From: Actinomadura viridilutea
Lineage (GTDB): Bacteria; Actinomycetota; Actinomycetes; Streptosporangiales; Streptosporangiaceae
Direction: 5' to 3'
NCBI GenBank assembly: GCA_003001795.1
Contig: PVNI01000005.1
Location: forward strand, 306,979 to 370,978
Length of the DNA stretch: 64,000 bases
This document shows positions 18,602 through 26,689 of the stretch, one piece after another. How positions within the stretch are numbered: the first letter of the stretch is position 1; every line of letters starts with the position of its first letter. The translations under genes and the position numbers were made by a program. The notes beneath the pieces were generated by a model, which was not told where the DNA came from, did not search any database, and worked only from the letters and a program-made list of their open reading frames with translations.

Positions 18602-20920
18602 GTGCAGGGAGCGAACAACGGTCGGGCGCGTGCCGCCGCCACGCTGCTGCGACTGCTCGGAGCCGGCGTCGTCGCCGGCGTCCTGGTCGCCTTCATCGCG
18701 CTGCCCGGCGTCGGCAGCGCGGGGCTGACGGCCCGCGACGCGGCGAACAACTTCCAGCAGATGGACAGCGAGCTGAAGGTGACGACGCCGTCGGAGAAGA
18801 CGGTGGTGTACGACGCCAGCGGCCAGCCGTTCGCCACGTTCTTCGACAAGTACCGCGAGTCGGTGCGGCTCGACCAGGTCGCCCCCATCATGAAGCAGGC
18901 GATCATCGACATCGAGGACTCCCGCTTCTACCAGCACGGAGCCCTGGACCTGAAGGGCACCATCCGCGCGCTGGCGACCAACGCGCAGTCCGATCAGACC
19001 CAGGGCGGCTCCACGCTCACCCAGCAGTACGTCAAGAACCTGCTGGTCGACAGCGCCAAGACGCAGAAGGAGTACCTCGAGGCGACCGCCCCCACGATCG
19101 GCCGCAAGGTCCGCGAGCTGCGCTACGCCCTCGAAATCGAAAAGCGCATGACCAAGGACCAGATCCTCGAGGGCTACCTCAACATCGCCTACTTCGGCGC
19201 GGGCGCGTACGGCGTCCAGGCGGCCGCCAAGCGGTACTTCAGCAAGCCCGCCTCCCAGCTCAAACTGGAGGAGGCGGCGCTGCTCGCGGGCATCACGCAG
19301 AACCCCACCGCCTACGACCCGATCCGCAACCCGCGCGACGCGCGCAAGCGCCGCGACACCGTCCTCTACCGGATGTACCAGCTCGGGCACATCACCAAGG
19401 CGCAGGCCGACGCCGCCGCGGCCAAGCCCATCGAGCTGAACCGCACCGAGCCCGTCGGCGGATGCGAGACGAGCAAGGCGCCGTTCTTCTGCGAGTACGT
19501 CAAGTACGAGATGCTCAACATCCTGTCCGACGGCAAGTACTGGAAGCTGAAGCCGAAGGAGCAGCAGGACGTCGTCAACAAGCTCAACCGCGGCGGCTAC
19601 ACCATCCGCACCACCCTGGACATGCAGGCCCAGCGCGCCCTCGACCAGGCGGTGCGTTCGCGCGTCGCCCCCGCCGGCAACCGCGTCGCCGTGGAGGCGA
19701 TGGTCGAGCCCGGCACCGGGAAGATCAAGGCGATCGGGCAGAGCAAGCGGTTCGGCGCGGGCGACGGCCGCACCACCCTCAACCTGGCCGCCGACTCCGC
19801 GCACGGCGGCGGCAGCGGCGTGTCCGCCGGATCGACGTTCAAGACGTTCACCCTCGCCGCGGCGCTGGCCGAGGGCATCCCGGTCAACACCACCATCCAC
19901 TCGCCGCAGACCACCACGATCAGCGGCTACCAGCCGTGCCGGATGCCGAACGGCAAGATGCTCGGCGGCGGCACGTGGACGATGAGCAACGCCGGCGACA
20001 GCGAGGCCGGCGACTTCAACCTCAAGACCGGCACCTGGCACTCGGTCAACACCTTCTACGCCGCCCTGGAGAAGCGCGTCGGCGTCTGCGACGCGGTGAA
20101 GATGGCCGAGAAGTTCGGCATGAAGAAGGCCACCGGCCAGCCGCTCGACCCGTACCCGTCCCAGGTGCTCGGCACCAACGACGTCGACATGGTGCACCTG
20201 GCCGCCGCCTACGCCGGGTTCGCCGCCCGCGGCAAGTACTGCCCGCCCGTGGCGATCACCGAGGTGGTCGACAACGAGGGCAAGAAGCTGAAGCTGCCCG
20301 AGCACGAGTGCCGCCAGGCCGTCGACACGGCCGTCGCCGACAAGGTCAACGAGATCCTGCAGGGCGTGCTCACCAAGGGCACCGCCCGCGGCATCAGCAT
20401 CGGCCGTCCCGCCGCCGGCAAGACCGGCACCTGCGAAGAGTTCACCTGCGCGGTGTTCGCCGGCCACACCCCGAACCTGGCCGCCGCCGTCGCCTACTAC
20501 GACTTCCGCGGCCCCTGGCAGTACAAGGTGTACGGCGTGTACGGCGCCGACATCCCCGCCCCCATCTGGGCGCAGAGCATGCGCAAGGCCCTGGAGGGCA
20601 AGCCCGCCCCGGCCTTCTCCCGGCCCGTGAAGGACTTCGGCGACACCATCAAGGTCCCCGACCTCAAGGGCATGTCCGTGGAGCAGGCCCGCTCGGCCCT
20701 GCGGGACGCCGACCTGAAGATGCGGCTGGCCCCCCGCGGCATCCCGTCCGACCAGCGCCGCGGCACGGTCGCCGCGACCTCGCCGGACGCGGGCACCGAG
20801 GTCGACCCCGGCACCACCGTGACCGTCTTCCAGAGCGAGGGCAAGCACCGCGGCGGCCCGCGGGGCCGCGGCGACAGGTCCGAGTGGCCCTTCCCCTTCC
20901 CGCCCGGCCGAGGCCGCTGA
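18602..20920 (+). CDS. Bifunctional class A penicillin-binding protein with PASTA domain (PonA2-like)
   Basis: The protein polymerises and cross-links peptidoglycan outside the membrane. The 772-residue chain has an N-terminal signal anchor (about 12-42), a GT51 glycosyltransferase with EDSRFYQHGALD (near 104) and QGGSTLTQQYVKN (near 137), then a transpeptidase with SxxK as STFK (about 414), SxN as SVN (about 481) and KTGT (about 607), and one PASTA domain near 685-745. The GTG start is leaderless by context. Cysteines in the transpeptidase region (VGGCETSKAPFFC) resemble mycobacterial PonA2. Context beside wblA fits the whiB4-ponA2 arrangement. Confidence 0.93.
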   Translation: MQGANNGRARAAATLLRLLGAGVVAGVLVAFIALPGVGSAGLTARDAANNFQQMDSELKVTTPSEKTVVYDASGQPFATFFDKYRESVRLDQVAPIMKQAIIDIEDSRFYQHGALDLKGTIRALATNAQSDQTQGGSTLTQQYVKNLLVDSAKTQKEYLEATAPTIGRKVRELRYALEIEKRMTKDQILEGYLNIAYFGAGAYGVQAAAKRYFSKPASQLKLEEAALLAGITQNPTAYDPIRNPRDARKRRDTVLYRMYQLGHITKAQADAAAAKPIELNRTEPVGGCETSKAPFFCEYVKYEMLNILSDGKYWKLKPKEQQDVVNKLNRGGYTIRTTLDMQAQRALDQAVRSRVAPAGNRVAVEAMVEPGTGKIKAIGQSKRFGAGDGRTTLNLAADSAHGGGSGVSAGSTFKTFTLAAALAEGIPVNTTIHSPQTTTISGYQPCRMPNGKMLGGGTWTMSNAGDSEAGDFNLKTGTWHSVNTFYAALEKRVGVCDAVKMAEKFGMKKATGQPLDPYPSQVLGTNDVDMVHLAAAYAGFAARGKYCPPVAITEVVDNEGKKLKLPEHECRQAVDTAVADKVNEILQGVLTKGTARGISIGRPAAGKTGTCEEFTCAVFAGHTPNLAAAVAYYDFRGPWQYKVYGVYGADIPAPIWAQSMRKALEGKPAPAFSRPVKDFGDTIKVPDLKGMSVEQARSALRDADLKMRLAPRGIPSDQRRGTVAATSPDAGTEVDPGTTVTVFQSEGKHRGGPRGRGDRSEWPFPFPPGRGR

Positions 20921-20947
20921 CCGACCCTCACCACCGCTGACGGCCCC

Positions 20948-20969
20948 GCCTCAGCCGACCCGCTGAGGC
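20948..20969. terminator. Terminator between convergent PBP and yqeY genes
   Basis: GCCTCAG at 20948-20954 and CTGAGGC at 20963-20969 form a 7-bp hairpin in the short gap between two converging stop codons. Confidence 0.6.
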
Positions 20970-20981
20970 CGGGCCGTCCGG

Positions 20982-21437
20982 TCACATGGCGGCGAGCTGC
21001 CGCTTGACCTCCGCCGCGACGCGTCCGCCCTCGGCCCGTCCCGCCACCTTCGGGTTCACGGCCTTCATGACCTGCCCCATCGCCTTGGGCCCGGCCGCGC
21101 CGGTCTCGGCGATCACGTCGGCGACGAGCTTGGCCAGCTCCTCGTCGGTGAGCTGCGCGGGCAGGTACTCCTCCAGCACCGCGCCCTCGGCCCGCTCGGC
21201 CTCCGCCTGCTCCTCGCGGCCGGCGTCGGCGAACGCCGCGGCGGCCTCGCGCCGCTTCTTGGCCTCCCGGGTGAGCACCTTGACGACGTCCTGGTCGGAC
21301 AGCTCACGGGCCTTCTTGCCGGCGACCTCCTCGTTGCGCACCGCGGTCAGCGCCATCCGCAGTGTCCGGATCCGGACCTCGTCCCGCGCCTTGATCGCGG
21401 CGGAGAGGTCGTTCTCCAGCTTCTCCTTGAGCGTCAT
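20982..21437 (-). CDS. GatB/YqeY domain protein
   Basis: The 151-residue soluble protein begins MTLKEKLENDLSAAIK and covers the full stand-alone YqeY family. The N-terminal four-helix part has AVRNEEVAGK near 40, and the C-terminal part AAGPKAMGQVMKAVNPKVAG near 115 resembles the tRNA-binding tail of GatB. Its role is unproven; a link to amidotransferase or tRNA quality control is inferred from the shared domain. The ATG at 21437 gives the standard N-terminus; the longer frame to 21617 reads unlikely proline-rich sequence. It is divergent from the metallophosphoesterase gene. Confidence 0.9.
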   Translation of the reverse strand: MTLKEKLENDLSAAIKARDEVRIRTLRMALTAVRNEEVAGKKARELSDQDVVKVLTREAKKRREAAAAFADAGREEQAEAERAEGAVLEEYLPAQLTDEELAKLVADVIAETGAAGPKAMGQVMKAVNPKVAGRAEGGRVAAEVKRQLAAM

Positions 21438-21564
21438 GGTCACATCATGCCCGTCGGGCCCCGCCGTCTCATCAGGAATAATCCGCGGCGGTTCAGCCGG
21501 AGCGCTCATCTCTGGAACGATGGGAGGCGTACGAAGGGGCCCGCCGCGGGCCGGAGGGAGAACC

Positions 21565-22464
21565 GTGCGAAAGCTGTATGCCGTACCCCTGGGGCTGGTG
21601 GGCGCCGGCGCCGCCACGTTCGGCTATGCCTCGCTGATCGAGCGCAACTGGTTCCGGCTGCGCCGCTTCGAGGTTCCCGTGCTGCCGCCCGGCCGCCCCT
21701 CCGTCAAGATCCTGCACATCTCCGACGCGCACCTGACGCCCGGCCGCCGCCGTCTGATCCACTGGGTGCGGTCGCTGGACGCCCTCGACCCCGACCTCGT
21801 GGTCAACACCGGCGACTCCATCTCCCACCGCGACGCCATCGGCCCGTTCCTGGACGCCCTGGGCCCGCTGCTGGACCGCCCGGGCGTGTTCGTCTTCGGG
21901 TCGAACGACCTGTACTCCCCGATCTTCAAGAACCCCCTCCGCTACGTCTGGCGCACCAGCCGCCGCGACTACGCCCGCCGCCGCCGCGAGCCCGACCTGC
22001 CCTACCGCGAGCTGGCCTCCTCCCTGCAGGCCGCGGGCTGGCTCGACCTCAACAACCGCATCGGCCGCCTGAAGGTCGGCGAGCTGGACATCGAGTTCGG
22101 CGGCATCGACGACTCCCACATCAACCGCGACCGCTACGACAAGATCGCCGGCCCCGTCGACCCGCAGGCCGACGTCCACCTGGCCGTCATGCACTCCCCC
22201 GAACCCCGCAACCTGGACCGCTTCGTCGCCGACGGCTACGACCTGCTCCTCGCGGGCCACACCCACGGCGGCCAGGTCTGCGTCCCCTTCTACGGCGCCC
22301 TCGCCACCAACTGCGGCATCGACCGTCCCCGCGCCAAGGGCCTGCACCGGCACAACGGCGCCTGGCTGCACGTCTCCGCGGGCCTCGGCACCTCGCCCAA
22401 GGCCCCGATGCGCTTCTGCTGCCCGCCGGAGGCGTCCCTGCTCACCCTCGTCCCGCGCCAGTAG
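21565..22464 (+). CDS. Membrane-anchored metallophosphoesterase (YkuE/YaeI-like)
   Basis: The 299-residue calcineurin-like phosphoesterase has an uncleaved N-terminal hydrophobic segment (LYAVPLGLVGAGAATFGYA). Metal ligands are visible in order: HISDAHL (near 51), NTGDSISH (near 80), GSNDLY (near 112; the usual GNH reads GSND), HSPEP near 212 and AGHTHGGQ near 232. This order matches the YkuE/YaeI group, related to lipid A/UDP-sugar phosphoesterases. GTG 21565 follows GGAGGGAG at 21553-21560. The N-to-S change in the third motif is common in actinomycete members as far as I recall. The substrate is unknown. Confidence 0.87.
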   Translation: MRKLYAVPLGLVGAGAATFGYASLIERNWFRLRRFEVPVLPPGRPSVKILHISDAHLTPGRRRLIHWVRSLDALDPDLVVNTGDSISHRDAIGPFLDALGPLLDRPGVFVFGSNDLYSPIFKNPLRYVWRTSRRDYARRRREPDLPYRELASSLQAAGWLDLNNRIGRLKVGELDIEFGGIDDSHINRDRYDKIAGPVDPQADVHLAVMHSPEPRNLDRFVADGYDLLLAGHTHGGQVCVPFYGALATNCGIDRPRAKGLHRHNGAWLHVSAGLGTSPKAPMRFCCPPEASLLTLVPRQ

Positions 22465-22551
22465 GGCGGATAATAGGGACGCACCACTCCGCGGGATCCG
22501 CTAAAGTGGTCAAGGCGTCGGGAGCGCGTACGGCTCCCGAGCAGCCACCAC

Positions 22552-22625
22552 CGGGGTGTGGCGCAGCTTGGCAGCGCGCTTCGTTCGGGACGAAGAGGTC
22601 GTGGGTTCAAATCCCGCCACCCCGA
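22552..22625 (+). tRNA. tRNA-Pro (anticodon CGG)
   Basis: The acceptor stem CGGGGTG (22552-22558) pairs with CACCCCG (22618-22624). The anticodon arm CTTCG-TTCGGGA-CGAAG gives CGG, and the T arm is GTGGG-TTCAAAT-CCCGC, with one mismatch. No CCA is encoded. A terminator follows 11 bases later. Confidence 0.95.
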
Positions 22626-22636
22626 CAGGTGAGACA

Positions 22637-22662
22637 GGGTCTCGGAGGTCACTCCGGGACCC
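22637..22662 (+). terminator. Terminator after tRNA-Pro
   Basis: GGGTCTCGGAG (22637-22647) pairs with CTCCGGGACCC (22652-22662) with one mismatch, followed by TTCTTCGTTCT, one of the few T-rich tails in the window. Confidence 0.75.
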
Positions 22663-22820
22663 TTCTTCGTTCTCTGGGACCACGAGGAGCCACCCGGGGA
22701 GCCACCACCCTCGCGACGATCTCCGCCTCCCCACGGCCGCTCGCCTTCACTTGTGGCACCACGAACACAGCATTGATCACCTCGCCCCCGGTTGATCACG
22801 CCCTGAGCTGGCACCGGGCG

Positions 22821-23129
22821 TTCCCCGTTCACCCCGTTGCAATTGGCCGTCTCACCCAGGACCCGGACGTGATGGCGGACCTTGCCCTGCGGAAACCAGT
22901 CAAGGACACCTTCGCGTGGCTCACCGACCGGCTGGCCGACCTGTTGGCCGAGGGACGAGCGAACGGGGAGTTCGACTCCGCACTCGACCCGGCTGCCACG
23001 GCCACCGCGCTGGTCGCGGCGCTGCAAGGCGGCTACGTGCTGGCCCGTGCCGCCGACTCGACCGAGGTTTTCAGTCAGGCAGTCGACGGCGCACTGGGCC
23101 TGCTCACCGCCCAAGTGCGCCACCCCTGA
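22821..23129 (+). pseudogene. TetR-family regulator, C-terminal domain only
   Basis: The reading frame from about 22821 gives FPVHPVAIGRLTQDPDVM, then DRLADLLAEGRANGEF and ATALVAALQGGYVLARA, the usual ligand-binding C-terminal half of a TetR repressor (LAxALLAALQGG motif). The DNA-binding helix-turn-helix that should precede it is absent: the sequence between the tRNA-Pro terminator and 22820 shows no homology. A shorter protein could start at ATG 22872 but could not bind DNA. It stops 24 bases before the bicupin gene, which the intact repressor may once have controlled. Confidence 0.7.
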
Positions 23130-23153
23130 CTCACACCCTCGGAAGGAATCCTG

Positions 23154-23873
23154 ATGCGCATCGAACACTCGACGGTTCAGGCCGCCCCAGCCGAACGGTT
23201 CACCGGAGAGGTCTGGGTGGACGAAATCGTCTCTGGAGATCCGTCGACGGGGCAGCGGGCGATGAGCGTGCGTTTCGCACCGGGCGCCCGCACCGCCTGG
23301 CACTCCCATCCTCGCGGGCAGGTGCTGCGCGTCACCGAAGGCATCGGTCGCGTGCAGCGCAAGGGCGGCGCGGTGACCGAGATCCGAGCCGGTGACACCG
23401 TGTACGTCGAACCAGGGGAGGTGCACTGGCACGGCGCGGCACCGCACTCGTTCATGACCCACCTGGTGCTCCAGGAGGCGGGGCCAGAAGACCCCCTCAT
23501 CGAATGGCTGGACCAGGTCACCGATGCCGAATACCAGGGGAGCAGTATCGTCCGAGAGCACATGGTGACCGGCGATCTGACCGGCGCAGGCGACCGCATC
23601 GACCGCGTGGAGCTGTACCAGATCACCATGCCGCCCGGACAGGCGGCCGGTGTCCACACGCATCCCGGCGGAGTCGTCGGCCATGTCATCCGCGGCCGGA
23701 TCATCTTCGAGCTGGAGGGCCGTCCCGCACAGGAGCTGAGCGCCGGAAGCGGCTTCTTCGAGCCACCGGGTGCGATCGTCCATCGCTTCGACAACGCCTC
23801 GACCACCGAGCCGGCGACGTTCGTCGCGTGCTACACGCTCACCGGCGACCAGCCACTGATCCAGCCGCTGTGA
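23154..23873 (+). CDS. Bicupin protein, mandelonitrile-lyase-like first domain
   Basis: The 239-residue protein consists of two cupin barrels. The first (about 15-125) has the metal motif GARTAWHSHPRGQVLRVTEG and GEVHWHGAAP, close to small cupins annotated as (R)-mandelonitrile lyase or partners of carboxymuconolactone decarboxylases. The second (about 140-235) has HTHPGGVVGHVIRG and a final histidine in PPGAIVHRFDN. ATG 23154 follows GGAAGGA. Fusion of the two barrels in one chain is unusual for this group. The activity is unknown. The gene lies in the disturbed segment after tRNA-Pro but its frame is intact. Confidence 0.8.
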   Translation: MRIEHSTVQAAPAERFTGEVWVDEIVSGDPSTGQRAMSVRFAPGARTAWHSHPRGQVLRVTEGIGRVQRKGGAVTEIRAGDTVYVEPGEVHWHGAAPHSFMTHLVLQEAGPEDPLIEWLDQVTDAEYQGSSIVREHMVTGDLTGAGDRIDRVELYQITMPPGQAAGVHTHPGGVVGHVIRGRIIFELEGRPAQELSAGSGFFEPPGAIVHRFDNASTTEPATFVACYTLTGDQPLIQPL

Positions 23874-24149
23874 ATGAAGGCCACCGGCAGCCCGGATCGC
23901 GGTGTGGACGTGGGGGATCTTCTTCGTCGGGCGGCGCGTTGTGTTTTGCGTCGGTCACGGTCGGTGATGGGGTGGCCGTTCGCGACGTCGGCGAGTGCAT
24001 CGACCGTGGTGAGTGGGACGTTGCGCACGATCTGCTCGTCGAGTTTGGCGATGCGGGTTGTCGACGGCTTGTTTTGGGATCTTCTGGCTCGGGTGGCTCA
24101 CCAGATGGGGCTCGAGTGTGCGGAGGCGTGGTTCCGTTGGCGGGGGCAC

Positions 24150-24887
24150 GAGGTCGTTCATGGTGTGATCCGCATCGTGGACGAGGTGCGGGACCTCACG
24201 CTGGTGGGGGTGCGGCTGCTGCACGCGCTGGCCGGCGACGGGCCCAACGGGCTGCTGCTGATCGGGGACGGGCAGCAGGCCGTCTATCCGGGAGGTTTCC
24301 GGCTGACGGAGGCCGGGATCGCCTTGAAGGGGCGCGGCGCGGTGCTGCGCACCAACTACCGCAACGCCTCCGCGATCCTGAACGCGGCGTTGGAGATCGT
24401 GTCCGGCGACCCGTTCGACGATCTGGAGGGGCCGAGCCCCAACGGGCGCCGCACGGTGGACATCACCTATGACGGGGGCGAGGCGGTCCGGGCCGTCGCA
24501 GCCGATGACGCCGAGCACGACCGGATGCTGGTGGAGGCGCTCCGGCGGCTCCAAGGGGACGAGTACGCGCTGGCGGGCGCCGCGGTCCTGTGCCGTTCGA
24601 AACGCGACGTCGACATCTACCACCGGTTGCCGGCCCGCGAGCGGCTACCGGTGCTGCGGCTGGAGAACTACGACGGGCGTCCCGAGGAGGCGATCAAGAT
24701 CGGCACGTATCACCGCGCCAAGGGGCTCAACTTCAAACACGTCTACCTGCCGCACCACGACGCGGAGATCCGTGCGGACGGCGAGAGCGGCTCGGCGCGG
24801 GAGCGCGCCGAGCTCGCCCGTCGCCAACTGTTCGTCGCCATGACCCGCGCCCGCGATCTGCTGTGGCTCGGGTCGGTCCGGCGGTGA
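24150..24887 (+). pseudogene. UvrD/Rep-type DNA helicase, C-terminal fragment
   Basis: The sequence shows the later superfamily 1 helicase motifs only: a degraded motif II (IVDEVRD, usually DEVQD) at 24174, motif III region LLIGDGQQAVYPGGF, motif IV LRTNYRNASAIL, motif V HRAKGLNFKHVYLPHH and motif VI LFVAMTRARDLLWLG. Walker A and the first 1A domain are missing. The frame stays open upstream to ATG 23874, but that part has no helicase similarity. So this is the 3' end of a helicase gene joined to unrelated DNA and cannot have ATPase activity. Confidence 0.75.
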
Positions 24888-24903
24888 GAGCGGCCTGTGC
24901 GGC

Positions 24904-25215
24904 TCAGATGATCTCCTGGCGCCAGGGGCTGCACGGGCCCTGCCCCGACGGGAATTTGCAGAGCTTCAGCTGGACCCGGGTGCCGGACGGGATGTAGTGC
25001 GGCCAGGACACGCACCTGCCGTTGACGCTCGGGTCCTGGATGTAGATCTGCCGGTCGGCGGTGCGGAGGACGGCCTCGGCGGCCCGGCCGTCGACGGAGC
25101 CGTTGCAGACGGCGATGTTGCGCTCGTCGACCCGGGCCCGGTCGCCCGCCCAGATGATGTCGATCGTCGCGGGTGAGGTCGCCAGCAGCGTGGCGACGAG
25201 GGGCGCAAGCACCAT
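24904..25215 (-). CDS. Small secreted protein of unknown function
   Basis: The 103-residue product starts MVLAPLVATLLATSPAT, a short signal-peptide-like segment, followed by a mature part of about 80 residues with four cysteines (AVCNGSVDG, GRCVSWPHY, KLCKFPSGQGPC). The spacing suggests two disulfides. ATG 25215 follows GGGAGG. A longer in-frame extension to 25461 has no ribosome binding site and poor coding character. I do not recognise the family. It converges with the helicase remnant 16 bases away. Confidence 0.65.
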   Translation of the reverse strand: MVLAPLVATLLATSPATIDIIWAGDRARVDERNIAVCNGSVDGRAAEAVLRTADRQIYIQDPSVNGRCVSWPHYIPSGTRVQLKLCKFPSGQGPCSPWRQEII

Positions 25216-25664
25216 GGCCTCCCTTTCTCCGACAGCGGGTTTCGGCACGTCAGCCTGGCACCGACGGAGGTCCCGGCCGCCGGTTGCGCGGTCAAGTGGC
25301 AGGCATGGTCGGTGCAAGGTTCGCCAAGTGAGGCGGGCGGCGGAGCGGGACGTCGGCGCGGCGGGCGTTTTGATGGGGCACGAGATTGTTTGATTGCGGA
25401 TTGTTCGAACAATCGGCAGGGTTCCCGCGGCGTTCATCATGTCCGCTGTGGAGGGACGCATGGACGGTTTCTCGGCGGGACGGCCTGTCCCCGTTGAGGG
25501 GATCGGTCCTGATTGAAGAGCCTGTGGAGGGTACGTCTACGAGGCGTTCAGGGGTGCATCGAAGCCGATTGGGGTTTTCCCGGATGGCGATGAGGTGGAG
25601 GGCCCGTCAGAGTCGTAGGTAGGGACAGAGGGTCGCAAGCCCCCCGAAGGGAAGGAGGCGCACG
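25216..25664. other. Gene-free stretch with lower GC
   Basis: About 450 bases with locally lower GC (for example TTGTTTGATTGCGGATTGTTCG near 25386, written here in two parts: TTGTTTGATTG and CGGATTGTTCG). No gene is supported. The right end carries GGAAGGAGG, the ribosome binding site of the next gene. Confidence 0.45.
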
Positions 25665-25925
25665 ATGAGCCTCACGGCAGCGCCCGTCGCCGAACTGGCG
25701 CAGGTCCTGTTCACCTCGCGGTTGCAGGAGTCCGACCACCCGTCCGCCGAGCAGGTGCGGGCCGCCGTGGACGAGCGGCTGTGCGCCTGCGGCGGCGATC
25801 GGGCGGTCTGCACGGCCTTCGTCGCGCAGGAGGCGGGCGACCACCCGGAGGTGTACGCGGCCCGCATGCGGTGGGCCCTGACGGCGGTGTCGCGCGCTTA
25901 CGGGGTCCGCGCCTCCGCCGCTTGA
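25665..25925 (+). CDS. Hypothetical 86-residue protein
   Basis: The gene begins MSLTAAPVAELAQVLF and is preceded by a strong GGAAGGAGG ribosome binding site. It encodes a soluble helical protein with three closely spaced cysteines (ERLCACGGDRAVC) that might bind metal or form a disulfide. The segment HPEVYAARMRWALTAV near the end looks like an amphipathic helix. I do not recognise the family. It is followed 81 bases later by another small gene with its own good ribosome binding site. Confidence 0.6.
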   Translation: MSLTAAPVAELAQVLFTSRLQESDHPSAEQVRAAVDERLCACGGDRAVCTAFVAQEAGDHPEVYAARMRWALTAVSRAYGVRASAA

Positions 25926-26006
25926 TCCCCTCTGGGCGAACGACGGCTGCACTTCCCCCGGGTATCCGCCGATCCGCCTGAGGGCAGACCATCAAGGAGA
26001 AGCCCG

Positions 26007-26174
26007 ATGCGTTCACGATTCGCCGAGCAGCCCGAAGTGATCGTTCCGCGGTCCCTCAGGGAGCTCCTCGCCGAGCAGGTCTCCGGCGGCACGCGCCGCC
26101 GGCGCCGTTCGGGCAGGGCTCGGCGGCTGGTCCGCCGCGCGTCCCGCGCGCGGCGTCCGCTCGGCTCCGCCTGA
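26007..26174 (+). CDS. Hypothetical basic 55-residue protein
   Basis: The ATG lies 8 bases after AAGGAGAA. The product begins MRSRFAEQPEVIVPRSLREL and ends in a run of arginines (GTRRRRRSGRARRLVRRASR), which gives an extreme positive charge suited to nucleic acid binding. There is no recognisable domain. Expression is supported only by the ribosome binding site and by its position after the similarly well-initiated gene at 25665. Confidence 0.45.
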   Translation: MRSRFAEQPEVIVPRSLRELLAEQVSGGTRRRRRSGRARRLVRRASRARRPLGSA

Positions 26175-26292
26175 CCGGTTCCGGGGCCGCGCCGTTCGAC
26201 ACCGGCGCGCAGCGGTGCTCGCGCCGTGGGGGGGCCACCGAGCTGCGCCGCCCTGGCGGTGACCTGCGCGTTCCGCCGCGCGGCGCGGACGG

Positions 26293-26505
26293 TCAGTGCT
26301 TGCTCTTCGTCTTCGACTTCTTCTTGCTCTTGCCGTCGTCGTACTCCCACTCGTAGCCGGGAGTGTTCTTCTCGCAGTAGCTGTCGTCGACCCTGGTGTC
26401 GGTGGCGTCGTGTTCGCACCAGCGGTCGCTGCCGCCGCAGCCGCCCAGGGTCAGCGTGGCGATCAGTGCGCCCGTGGCGAGCAGGGGGAAAGGTGCCTTC
26501 CGCAT
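26293..26505 (-). CDS. Small lipoprotein, 70 residues
   Basis: The N-terminus MRKAPFPLLATGALIATLTL leads to the lipobox LGGC, so the chain should be lipidated at the cysteine near residue 23 and anchored outside the membrane. The mature part of about 48 residues contains a pair of cysteines (WCEHDATDT and SYCEKNTPG) and ends in a lysine/serine repeat (KSKKKSKTKSKH). The family is not recognised. It is transcribed away from the beta-lactamase-like gene, sharing a 184-base divergent region. Confidence 0.65.
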   Translation of the reverse strand: MRKAPFPLLATGALIATLTLGGCGGSDRWCEHDATDTRVDDSYCEKNTPGYEWEYDDGKSKKKSKTKSKH

Positions 26506-26689
26506 GTGTCGTCGCTCTCGGGGGTTCCACAGACGATCGGGCCGAGCGTAGCGCACCCGCTCGGCCACCGAGAGCGGCATCGTCGGCACCTGAACGGTTT
26601 TCCACAGCCTGTGGACGGCCACGGGGCGGCACGCCGATGTCACGGACGGTGCTTGCCAGAACCGCCCCTGTGATCACTACCGTGGCGGC

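Noticed and set aside
18593..20848. Minus-strand frame of 751 codons opposite the penicillin-binding protein
   Set aside because: The plus strand carries all catalytic motifs of the PBP in order; the antisense product is Gly/Val/Asp-rich without any recognisable family.
22290..23783. Long minus-strand reading frame of about 500 codons
   Set aside because: It runs antisense to the metallophosphoesterase end, the tRNA-Pro, the TetR fragment and the bicupin. It has no domain and exists because GC-rich third positions suppress stop codons.
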